Under the pieces are notes generated by a model, which saw only the letters and a program-made list of their open reading frames with translations, did no database searches and had not been told where the DNA came from. The position numbers were made by a program, and so were the translations under genes. From Streptomyces decoyicus (GTDB lineage: Bacteria > Actinomycetota > Actinomycetes > Streptomycetales > Streptomycetaceae), in contig NZ_CP082301.1 in the NCBI RefSeq assembly GCF_019880305.1, forward strand, positions 6,448,001 to 6,512,000: a stretch of DNA of 64,000 nucleotides, in the 5' to 3' direction. Below, piece after piece: positions 8,368-15,731 of the stretch. The stretch's first letter is position 1; each line of letters begins with the position of its first letter.

Positions 8368-10026
8368 GTGCCGGGTTTCCCCGCCGGCCGCAGGGATGCA
8401 CTGCTGATCGCCACCGGCATGTACGAGAGCCCGGCTCTGAAACCGCTGCGCTCGCCCCGCCAGGACTGCGAGGGCCTGGCCGCGGTCCTGCGTGATCCGG
8501 GCATCGGAGGCTTCCAGGTCCAGCAGCTCGTGGACGCCAAGTCGTACGAGGTCAAGCGCGCGCTGGAGCAGTTCTTCCGCAACCGCGGGCGCGAAGATCT
8601 GCTGCTGCTCCATCTGTCGTGCCACGGCATCAAGGACGACGAGGGCCATCTGTACTTCGCCACGCAGGACACGGACAAGGACTTACCGGCTTCCACCACC
8701 GTCCCGGCCGCCTTCCTGCACGACCAGATGGCACGCTGCCGCGCCCGCACGGTCGTCGTGCTGCTGGACTGCTGCTACAGCGGTGCGTTCCTCCCCGGGG
8801 CGAAGGGCGACGACTACGTGCAGGTGAAGGAGGAGCTGGCCGGCCACGGCCGCGCCATCCTCACCGCGACCAACCGCACCGAATACGCCTGGGAGGGCGA
8901 CCATCTGGAGGCTTCGGCGCCGCAGCCCTCCCGCTTCACCGGTGCCCTGATCGAGGGCCTGCGCAGCGGCGATGCGGACACCGACCACGACGGCCGGATC
9001 ACGGTCACCGAGCTGTACGACTATGTCTACGAGTATCTGCACCACAGGGGAGCGCGGCAGCGCCCCCGGATGTGGGCCGACCTGGAGTACCGGGTCACCC
9101 TCGCCGGAACCGCCGCCGGCCGGCCCGCCGCGAGCCGGCCCGCCGAGGCCGGGGCCCCGCCTGCCGCGGAGCGCACATCGTGGAACTCTCCGGCCGCGGA
9201 GCGCACATCGTGGAACTCTCCTGCCGCGGAAAGCACGTCCAGGAACTCCCCTGCCACGGAACGAGAGCAGACTCCGCCCCCGACTCCGGGCCTGTTCGCT
9301 CGGCTGAAGGACGCGTTCAACGGCGTCGACGGCGACGTCCCGTCCCCTCCGCCCCGCGGACAGCTCGCTCGCCGCGGCCAGGACGCCCTGCTCACAGTGG
9401 AGTTCCCGCTGACCGAGACGGCGCTGGGCACGGTCAGGGACATCCAGGTCGACACCTCCGTGGTCTGCGACCGGTGTCAGGGCGCGGGTGCCGCCGTCGG
9501 CACACCGGTCCACCCGTGCGGCCATTGCCATGGCATCGGGACATCCGGCCCGGAGTCGGGGCGCGATACCTCCCTCCCGTGTCATGCCTGTCACGGGAGC
9601 GGTGTGCGCATTCCGTCGCCGTGCCACGCATGCACGGGCGAGGGGCGGGTGCGTGTCAGGCGGACCCTCACCATCAAGGTTCCGGGAGGCGTCGACCACG
9701 GCACCCGCATCCAGCTAGCCGGCGAGGGCGAGGTGGGCCCGGGTGGCGGCCCGCCCGGGGACCTGTACATCGAGGTCGACGAACTCCCGCATCCGGAACT
9801 GGAGCGCCGGGGCGACGACCTGCACCTCACCCGACGCATCCCGAGATCGCTCGCGCGCGGCGGTGGCACGATCTCGGTGACCACGCTCGACGGCTCGAAG
9901 TCCGTCCGTATCCCCGCGGGGCTGCGCTCGGGGCAGACTCTGCGGCTGGTCGGGCACGGCACGATGCACCTGCGGGGCGGCGGCCGCGGAGATCTGCTGC
10001 TCCATCTCGATGTCGAGAAGGAGTAG
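8368..10026 (+). CDS. Caspase-fold protease fused to DnaJ zinc-finger/C-terminal domains, no J domain
   Basis: 552 residues (GTG start, four bases after the EACC1-like gene). Residues about 8-230 are a peptidase C14 caspase domain: His86 in 'HLSCHGIKDDEG' and Cys136 in 'LLDCCYSGAF' form the expected dyad. A canonical EF-hand-type loop 'DTDHDGRITVTE' (residues 204-215) lies late in it. Residues about 255-330 are a linker with three 10-residue repeats. From about 340 the protein is the type I DnaJ substrate-binding region: four CxxCxGxG motifs (Cys 367/370, 384/387, 405/408, 419/422) inside beta-sandwich CTD I, then CTD II to the end. No HPD-containing J domain exists, so Hsp70 stimulation is unlikely. 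Inference: the chaperone part selects misfolded or tagged proteins for, or senses stress through, the protease. Confidence 0.88.
   Translation: MPGFPAGRRDALLIATGMYESPALKPLRSPRQDCEGLAAVLRDPGIGGFQVQQLVDAKSYEVKRALEQFFRNRGREDLLLLHLSCHGIKDDEGHLYFATQDTDKDLPASTTVPAAFLHDQMARCRARTVVVLLDCCYSGAFLPGAKGDDYVQVKEELAGHGRAILTATNRTEYAWEGDHLEASAPQPSRFTGALIEGLRSGDADTDHDGRITVTELYDYVYEYLHHRGARQRPRMWADLEYRVTLAGTAAGRPAASRPAEAGAPPAAERTSWNSPAAERTSWNSPAAESTSRNSPATEREQTPPPTPGLFARLKDAFNGVDGDVPSPPPRGQLARRGQDALLTVEFPLTETALGTVRDIQVDTSVVCDRCQGAGAAVGTPVHPCGHCHGIGTSGPESGRDTSLPCHACHGSGVRIPSPCHACTGEGRVRVRRTLTIKVPGGVDHGTRIQLAGEGEVGPGGGPPGDLYIEVDELPHPELERRGDDLHLTRRIPRSLARGGGTISVTTLDGSKSVRIPAGLRSGQTLRLVGHGTMHLRGGGRGDLLLHLDVEKE
9161..9250 (+). 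repeat. 30-bp tandem repeat, three copies, in the caspase-DnaJ linker
   Basis: Three 30-bp units in frame encode AAERTSWNSP, AAERTSWNSP and AAESTSRNSP, followed by a decayed fourth. The first two units are almost identical at DNA level, so copy number may vary between strains and change linker length. Confidence 0.8.
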
Positions 10027-10795
10027 GGGGCGGGCGGCAGCCCCGGCCGGTGAGGGCGGGATCGGCCGAGAGCGGGCCGTCGACGGGGGCGGGGTCGGCG
10101 GGTGTCGGACGCGCAGGAAGAGGCCGGCCGGCTCAGTGACCTGCGGCGGTTGACCCGCGCGGTGGCGACTGGTGCGCGGCGGCGGCCACCGGGTGGTGCT
10201 GATCGTGCGGGATTTGCGTGAGCCCGAGCCGATGACCGTCGTAGAGTGTGTGTGGCGTACGGGACAGTCCCCGGCGCCATCAGGGCACCCTGCGGCGGCT
10301 GTTGAGGGTGGCGCCGGCGCGGCGCGGCGCGGCGCGGGTCACCTGTCGCCCCGGGCCTGATCAGCAGGCTGCGTCACGCGACAGGCCGGCTCCGGCGGTC
10401 CGTGGCGACCTCCGCCTCTGTCGCGCTGCTGCCGACGATCGGCATGGCGCCGCGCGAGGCCATATGTGCTGCGGCTCCTCGCCGAGGGGCTGGAAGCCAG
10501 GCAGATACGAGAAGTTCGCCACTCCGCACGCCCCGTCAAGAACGTTCAGCCCGGCCCACCCCGGTGACGCGGTGGCAACGGCGCAATCGTGCGCTCGCCC
10601 TTGCCCTCGCCTACGAACTGCGGGCACCCCGACCGCTACAAGCATCGCGAGCACGACGATCGCCACAAGCACTACGAGCACCACAAGCACAACAAGCGCC
10701 ATGAAAGGGACACATCTGATGAGCTCCGAAGCAGATGGGGAAGCAGGAATGAAAGCAGGCGTCGGGTACTCGCGCCCCTGGGCGGGGGAACGGGC
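10027..10795. other. Long region without a convincing gene
   Basis: About 770 bases between the caspase-DnaJ gene and the CIS cap gene. No frame gives a recognisable domain. It contains a low-complexity AAGCAC/ACAAGCA-rich stretch at about 10640-10700, which on the minus strand would read as a Val/Leu-rich segment, and a 32-codon plus-strand frame (10701-10799) whose TGA overlaps the ATG of the cap gene. It may be a degraded gene, or a promoter region for the CIS operon. Nothing here is firm. Confidence 0.4.
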
Positions 10796-10799
10796 ATGA
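10701..10799 (+). CDS. Possible 32-residue leader ORF overlapping the CIS cap gene
   Basis: A short frame beginning ATGAAAGGG and ending in a TGA that overlaps the next ATG (ATGA), as translationally coupled genes do. The peptide ('MKGTHLMSSEADGEAGMKAG' and 12 further residues) resembles nothing I know and no good ribosome-binding site precedes its first ATG. An internal ATG is possible. It may simply be chance, but the exact overlap makes it worth recording. Confidence 0.25.
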   Translation: MKGTHLMSSEADGEAGMKAGVGYSRPWAGERA

Positions 10800-11458
10800 T
10801 TCATGAGGTAGATGAGGCCTTGCGGCGTGTGCTGCGCGCAGGGGCGTTGCCCGATGGTGCGGGGGATGTCGCGTTCGAGGCACCGAACCGCGACTGGGCG
10901 GCGCGGCGCAACACCCCGACGCTCAACGCCTATCTCTACGACATACGCGAGAACGTGGCCCGCCGCGAGCGCGGGGCGATCGCGGAGCGCGACGCGACCG
11001 GCATGGTGGTGCGCAGACGTCAGCCGCCGCGCTGGTTCCGGCTGTCCTACCTGGTCACGGCGTGGACCAGCCGCCCGGAGGACGAGCACCGGCTGCTGTC
11101 GGCCGCGCTGGGCTGTCTGCTCGCGCACGAGGTCCTGCCGCCCTCCGCGCTGACGGACGCGCTCCGGGCGCTGGAGGCGAACATCCCGCTCATGGTCGCG
11201 GTGCCCCCTGCCGAGTCGCGCTCGATCGCCGACATCTGGTCCGCGCTCGGTGGCGAACTCAAGCCGTCCCTGGATGTGGTGATCACCGTGCCCTTCCCGG
11301 TCACGCCCTCGTACGAGGTGGCACCACCGGTCACGGAGGGCGCGGCGGTGGTCGTCCGGGGCGCGGACGGCTCGCCGGACGACTCCCGGCTCCGCATGCT
11401 CCGGTCGGCCCCGGACGCTGCGCCGTCCGGGACGGGCCCTCGTGAGGGGGAGCGGTGA
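10796..11458 (+). CDS. CIS tube-cap protein (DUF4255, Pvc16/Afp16-like)
   Basis: A 220-residue DUF4255 protein ('IHEVDEALRRVL', 'NAYLYDIRENVARRER', 'RLSYLVTAWTSRPEDEHRLL', 'EANIPLMVAVPP'). In contractile injection systems this protein caps the distal end of the tube and ends polymerisation. The start at 10796 matches the family's usual N-terminus. A longer in-frame extension from 10589 is His/Lys-rich and unlike relatives. Its stop overlaps the GTG of the AAA+ ATPase gene, so the two form a tight pair at the left end of the CIS island. Confidence 0.88.
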   Translation: MIHEVDEALRRVLRAGALPDGAGDVAFEAPNRDWAARRNTPTLNAYLYDIRENVARRERGAIAERDATGMVVRRRQPPRWFRLSYLVTAWTSRPEDEHRLLSAALGCLLAHEVLPPSALTDALRALEANIPLMVAVPPAESRSIADIWSALGGELKPSLDVVITVPFPVTPSYEVAPPVTEGAAVVVRGADGSPDDSRLRMLRSAPDAAPSGTGPREGER

Positions 11459-13596
11459 GCGGCACGAGGGTGAGTAACGGTGCGGTGGTGAGTGACGGTG
11501 CGGTGGTGAGTGGTGGTGTGGTGGTGAGTGATCACGCGGTGGTGAGTGGTGGTGCGGCGGTGGGCGAGGACGCGAGTGGTGCGCTGCTCGGGCGGTTGGC
11601 GGCCCTGCGTGAGCGGGTGGCGGGACTCGTCGAGCGGCGCAGCGCCGGTGATCCCACGGCCTCGGACCCGCTGCGCGGGCTGTATGTGACCCCGGAGACG
11701 GCCCGACGGCTGGCCGCGCAGCCTCCGGCGGCCGGTACGGGTGAGACGCAGGGGGACGAGGCGGGCGCGGGGGAGACGGACGGGGGGACAGCGGATCGAT
11801 CCGGGGCGCTCGCACGACGGTTCGGGCTGTCCGCCTTGGACCTGCGGATCCTCCTGGTCGCCCTCGCGCCCGATGTGGACCGGGGCTTCGAGCCGCTCTA
11901 CGGCTACCTCAACGACGATGTGGGGCGCCGCCGCGCCACCGTCGCCCTGGCGCTGGAGCTCGCGGGCACCGGCCCGTACGAGCCCTCCGCGCGCGCCCGT
12001 TTCCATCCCGCCGCGCCGCTGCTGTCCGGTGGGCTGCTCGTCGTCGAGGACCAGGACCGGCCGCTGCCCGGCCGCGCACTGCGGGTGCCGGAGCGGGTGG
12101 TGGCCCATCTGCTGGGGGATGAGGGTCTTGATCCCGAACTGTGCGGTGGCGGAGTGGAGTTGCTGCCGCCCGGGGAGGGGGCCGGGGAGCTCACGGACGG
12201 CGCCGGCGACGAGCGGGCGTTCTTCGGGCGGCTGGCCGCCCTCGCGGGTGAGCGGCCCCTCGCCGCACATCTGCGGGAGCGCCGGCCCGGTGCCGCCGCC
12301 GGGCCGGTGACCGACGTGCTGCGGGGCGCCGGCCTGCCCGTGCTGCGGTACCGGCCGGACGGAAGCCAGGGCGATGGTGCGGGGCCTGCGGCCGCGCTGG
12401 TGCGTGAGGCGCGGCTGCGGCGGGCGGCGATCGTCGTGGGGCCGCTGCCGGAGCGGCCCGGAGGGCTCGTACGGGCCCTGGCGGGCCGGGAGGTGCCGGT
12501 GGTGTTCTGCGGGGATGAGCCGTACGACCCCGAGTGGGCCCCCGACGCGGGGCTGCTCGCGCTGGACGCGCCGGGCGGCGGGGTGGCGGCGGCCGAGGTA
12601 TGGCGCGGCGAACTCGGTGCCGTGGACGATGACGTCGATCTCGGTGCGGCCGTGGCGCCGTACCGGCTGGCCGCCGGGCAGATCCGCCGTGCGGCCCGTG
12701 CGGCCACCGCCCTCGCCGCCTTCGACGGGACGCCACTGACGGCCGCCCATATCCAGCGCAGTGCGCGTCAGCAGTCCGCGCCGCTGCTGGACCGGCACGC
12801 CCGGCGCGTCCGCCCGGCCGTCGGCTTCGACGAGCTGGTTCTGCCGTCCGAACCGCTGGCTCTGCTGCACGAACTGGTGCAGCGTGCCCGGCACCGGGAC
12901 AAGGTGCTCGGCGAGTGGCGGCTGCGTACCGGGGGCGGGCGCGGCAGGGGCGTGGTGGCCCTGTTCGCCGGGGAGTCCGGCACCGGCAAGACCCTCTCCG
13001 CCGAGGTCGTGGCCGGTGAACTGGGCCTGGACCTGTACGTGGTGGAGCTGTCCGCGGTGGTGGACAAGTACGTGGGGGAGACGGAGAAGAACCTGGAGCG
13101 GATCTTCTCCGAGGCGGACCGCACGGACGCCTTGTTGCTCTTCGACGAGGCCGATGCCGTCTTCGGCAAGCGCTCGGAGGTCAAGAGCTCGCACGACCGC
13201 TACGCGAACCTGGAGAGCGCGTACTTGCTACAGCGGCTGGAGGCGTTCGACGGGCTCGCCGTGCTCACCACCAACCTGCGGGCCAATATCGACGACGCGT
13301 TCACCCGGCGGCTGGATCTGGTGGTCGACTTCCCGTTCCCGGATGCCGAGCAGCGGATCGCGCTGTGGCGTTCCTGTCTGACGGCCACACCCTGTGCCGA
13401 CAACCTCGGACTGGACGTCTGCGCGAAGGAGTTCGAGCTGTCCGGCGGGGCGATCCGGTCGGCCGCGGTGACCGCGGGATATCTCGCCGCGGGCCGTGGC
13501 GAGCCGGTGTCGGCGGAGGACGTACGGGCCGGAGCGCGGCGCGAGTACCGCAAGATGGGGCGGCTGGTGCCGGACGCGTCGCCCTTGTGGGACTGA
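11455..13596 (+). CDS. CIS-associated AAA+ ATPase (Pvc15/Afp15-like)
   Basis: 713 residues. The C-terminal AAA+ module has Walker A 'FAGESGTGKT' (about residues 503-512), Walker B 'LLLFDEADAVFGKRSE' (about 561-576), and sensor/arginine-finger segment 'NIDDAFTRRLDLVVDFPFPD'. The N-terminal 450 residues form the regulatory part, with 'ALARRFGLSALDLRILLVALAPDVD' and 'DVGRRRATVALALELAG' typical of CIS ATPases. It is needed for particle assembly in Photorhabdus and Serratia systems, probably remodelling cargo or baseplate. The GTG start overlaps the upstream stop (GTGA). Residues about 6-35 are a hexapeptide repeat (see repeat entry), possibly dispensable. An internal start is possible. Confidence 0.9.
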   Translation: MSGTRVSNGAVVSDGAVVSGGVVVSDHAVVSGGAAVGEDASGALLGRLAALRERVAGLVERRSAGDPTASDPLRGLYVTPETARRLAAQPPAAGTGETQGDEAGAGETDGGTADRSGALARRFGLSALDLRILLVALAPDVDRGFEPLYGYLNDDVGRRRATVALALELAGTGPYEPSARARFHPAAPLLSGGLLVVEDQDRPLPGRALRVPERVVAHLLGDEGLDPELCGGGVELLPPGEGAGELTDGAGDERAFFGRLAALAGERPLAAHLRERRPGAAAGPVTDVLRGAGLPVLRYRPDGSQGDGAGPAAALVREARLRRAAIVVGPLPERPGGLVRALAGREVPVVFCGDEPYDPEWAPDAGLLALDAPGGGVAAAEVWRGELGAVDDDVDLGAAVAPYRLAAGQIRRAARAATALAAFDGTPLTAAHIQRSARQQSAPLLDRHARRVRPAVGFDELVLPSEPLALLHELVQRARHRDKVLGEWRLRTGGGRGRGVVALFAGESGTGKTLSAEVVAGELGLDLYVVELSAVVDKYVGETEKNLERIFSEADRTDALLLFDEADAVFGKRSEVKSSHDRYANLESAYLLQRLEAFDGLAVLTTNLRANIDDAFTRRLDLVVDFPFPDAEQRIALWRSCLTATPCADNLGLDVCAKEFELSGGAIRSAAVTAGYLAAGRGEPVSAEDVRAGARREYRKMGRLVPDASPLWD
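11470..11559 (+). repeat. 18-bp tandem repeat, five copies, at the AAA+ gene start
   Basis: Five 18-bp units beginning GTGAGT encode VS(N/D/G)(G/H)(A/V)(V/A). Each unit also contains in-frame GTG codons, so the true start may be any of several. Repeats at the very 5' end of a coding region can vary in number without frameshift because 18 is a multiple of three. Confidence 0.8.
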
Positions 13597-13696
13597 GTCA
13601 CGGGGGGAGGGCGCCGTCGGGGGGAGGAGGAGGCGGCCGGGGCGGTGCCGTCGACGGACGGAGCGGCCGAGGCCGGTGACGCCGAGGCCGGTGACG

Positions 13697-13732
13697 CCGA
13701 GGCCGGACGGGAGAGCGCCCGTCCGGCCTCGG
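13697..13732. terminator. GC-rich hairpin between convergent AAA+ and Ig/ricin-like genes
   Basis: A 12-bp stem, CCGAGGCCGGAC paired with GTCCGGCCTCGG around a 12-base loop, lies between the two convergent stops. It is preceded by imperfect direct copies of GAGGCCGGTGACGCC. There is no U-run, as is common for Streptomyces terminators. Confidence 0.65.
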
Positions 13733-13768
13733 TGGCTCCGACCGGTGCCGCACAGCCCCGCCCGGCGC

Positions 13769-15127
13769 TCACGGCCCGTCGGAGATCTTCCAGTCCTGCC
13801 GCTCGTTGGGCCCGTCGGTGCACTCCCAGGTGATCGCACCCTTGTCGTTCTGCATATCGGTGAGGCACTCGTTGTTGGCCGTGTTGACGATGCGGCTGCG
13901 GCCGTCGGCCGCATCGACCAGCCGCCACTTCTGGTTCGGGGGCAGTTTGCCCGACTCCAGGTTCTCCGGGGACACGCCCTCGATCTGGACCTCGTTGGTA
14001 CCGACCTTCACGTCGACGACGCTGCCCGGGGCGCTGGCCGCCTCCAGGGCGACCGTGTTGTTCTCCGGGTAGTGATGGATGATCCACCACTGGTTGCGGC
14101 CGAACTCGTCGGCCGTCCACTTGGGGTTCTGGCCCACCTGTGTGCCGTTCTCCTGGCCACCCTGGTTGACCTGGAGGTACCAGCCCCCGTTGGCGGCGTC
14201 ACGAATGGTCTGTTCCTTCGGGCCCTCGTCCTGCCCCTCGTCGCCGCCCGCGGGCGCTTCCTCCTCCGGCTCCGCAGACTCCTCCGGAGCCGCGGGCTCG
14301 GACGGCTTCTCGGACGGCGCCGGGGGCGCCGGCTTCTTGGGGGGATCGATCGGGCGTCCGACCGGGCCGGGCTTCGCCTTCGCGCTCGTGGTCACCGTGG
14401 GCTGGGCCTTGAACCACAGCGCCGCGAACGCCAGCGCCGCCACCAGGAGCAGCGAGCACAGCACCATCACCCAGCGCGGCAGCACGGACAGCTGAAGGTA
14501 GGTGCCGCGCAGCTCGGTCGGCTCCGGCACGCCGGCGCGCAGCGCGGAGACGGCGAAGGGGTGCTTGTTCGTACCGCCGACCCAACTGACCGTACCGGGA
14601 CGGATACGGAGGCTGGCGAAGGCGGCGCGCCCCGGGGCGACCTGCACCGAGCTCGGTTCGGCCTCGACGGTGAGGGCATCTCCGTTCTCCCGGCCGGAGA
14701 GTGAGACCGTCAGCGGCTGGTTGCCGAGGTTGTCGACAGCGACCGCCGCCTTGGCGCGCCAGCGGCCGCGGACGGTCAACGGGACCAGCTCACAACGGAG
14801 TTCCGTGAACGGCCCGACCGTGACCTGCCCCTCGACCACATCGCGGATCTCGGGGTGCTCGGCCGGTTCGACGCGGATGCCGAAGGGCGTCGGCCCGGCC
14901 ACGGCGTCCGGTGTCCGCGGGGGCGCGAAGGTGACCTGCGCCGTGCCCTCGGCCCCGGGATACAGCCGCAGCACATCCGGCTCCACCCGAGTCCATCCCG
15001 CGGCGTCGCCGGCCGGCCGCAGCCGGTACTCCTCGACGGTATCGCCCGTGTTGCGGATGCGTAGCCGTACGCTCGCGACGGCACCCGGGTCGACGGTGAT
15101 CGCGGCTGGTTCCAGTGAAGTCCACAT
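13769..15127 (-). CDS. CIS-locus membrane protein with Ig-like N-domain and ricin-like C-domain
   Basis: A 452-residue protein from ATG at 15127, inside the CIS island but on the opposite strand. Residues about 1-210 look like tandem Ig-like/NPCBM-type beta domains ('VASVRLRIRNTGDTVEEYRL', 'VTVGPFTELRCELVPLTV'). Residues 219-239 are one transmembrane helix ('VMVLCSLLLVAALAFAALWF'). Residues about 245-300 are a Pro/Glu-rich linker. The rest has ricin-B-like features ('WWIIHHYPENNTVALEAA', 'QKWRLVDAADGRSRIVNTANNECL'). Relatives in other Streptomyces CIS clusters are called 'hydrolytic protein', but I see no catalytic motif. With no signal peptide, the N-domain is cytoplasmic and the lectin-like domain outside. 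Inference: it couples CIS to the envelope. Confidence 0.75.
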   Translation of the reverse strand: MWTSLEPAAITVDPGAVASVRLRIRNTGDTVEEYRLRPAGDAAGWTRVEPDVLRLYPGAEGTAQVTFAPPRTPDAVAGPTPFGIRVEPAEHPEIRDVVEGQVTVGPFTELRCELVPLTVRGRWRAKAAVAVDNLGNQPLTVSLSGRENGDALTVEAEPSSVQVAPGRAAFASLRIRPGTVSWVGGTNKHPFAVSALRAGVPEPTELRGTYLQLSVLPRWVMVLCSLLLVAALAFAALWFKAQPTVTTSAKAKPGPVGRPIDPPKKPAPPAPSEKPSEPAAPEESAEPEEEAPAGGDEGQDEGPKEQTIRDAANGGWYLQVNQGGQENGTQVGQNPKWTADEFGRNQWWIIHHYPENNTVALEAASAPGSVVDVKVGTNEVQIEGVSPENLESGKLPPNQKWRLVDAADGRSRIVNTANNECLTDMQNDKGAITWECTDGPNERQDWKISDGP

Positions 15128-15290
15128 ACTCACCAGGGCAGTCAACCCGCCCGGCGGGCGCGGAGCAGTGTCCGCGAGGGCAGAGCAGGGGGCAGAGCCG
15201 GGTGTACCGACGGCCGGAGGAGGGGGCGGCAACCGTCCGTCCGGGCGCTCCCGTAGCAGCCGGGTGAGGTGCCGGGTCGATGCATGCCGC

Positions 15291-15390
15291 TGCTCACCGC
15301 CGCTCGCCGCTGCTCACCGCCGCTCGCCGCCGCTCGCCGCTGCTCACCGCCGCTCGCCGCTGCTCACCGCCGCTCGCCGGTGCTCGTCGG
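15291..15390. repeat. Decamer array A: ten copies of a TGCTCACCGC-like unit
   Basis: Ten consecutive 10-bp units alternate mostly between TGCTCACCGC and CGCTCGCCGC, with two diverged units at the right end. The period is exactly ten, one DNA helical turn, and is not a multiple of three, so the array is not coding. Confidence 0.85.
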
Positions 15391-15610
15391 TGTCCGGCAG
15401 GGGACGGTCCTGAGCCACGGCTCCCCGTACGCCGCTTCTGGACGCGGCCCGGCCGAACTCCGCCCGCACCCCGGCCGAATCCCGGCCACGCGGCGGGTCG
15501 TGTCCCCTTGTGCCCCCGTGACCGAACGGGCAGCGCGCGCTGCCCCCGGCGGAGCCCGTTCGTCTCTACAGCGGGTCGCGCCCGTGCGCCAGGATCGAAG
15601 CGTAGGAACG

Positions 15611-15700
15611 ACAGCAGTGACCAGCAGTGACCAGCACTGACCAGCACTGATCAGAACTGATTCGGCATCGAGCAGCACCGACCAGCACCGACCAGCGCTG
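15611..15700. repeat. Decamer array B: nine copies of a CCAGCACTGA-like unit
   Basis: Nine 10-bp units in register, from ACAGCAGTGA through CCAGCACTGA (two identical copies) to ACCAGCACCG, ending about 30 bases before the effector start codon. The period is again exactly ten bases. The position fits a promoter or operator array of the effector gene. Confidence 0.8.
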
Positions 15701-15731
15701 GTCCGTCAGTGAGCGAGACGGGGGGGAATTC

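Larger units (their letters stand above)
15128..15731. promoter_or_regulatory. Divergent intergenic region with two decamer repeat arrays
   Basis: About 600 non-coding bases between the minus-strand membrane protein and the plus-strand DUF4157 effector. It holds two separate 10-bp-periodic arrays, listed below, and must contain promoters for both genes. I cannot place -35/-10 elements confidently. Confidence 0.55.

Noticed and set aside
10361..10702. 113-codon minus-strand frame starting with a Val/Leu-rich segment
   Set aside because: The hydrophobic start is the reverse reading of an AAGCAC repeat. There is no ribosome-binding site, and the rest has no membrane-protein or domain pattern.
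10589..10795. His/Lys-rich N-terminal extension of the cap protein
   Set aside because: DUF4255 proteins start at 'IHEVDEALRR'. The extension derives from the AAGCAC-rich low-complexity DNA.
15291..15700. CRISPR array
   Set aside because: The repeats are contiguous decamers without unique spacers, and no cas genes are present.
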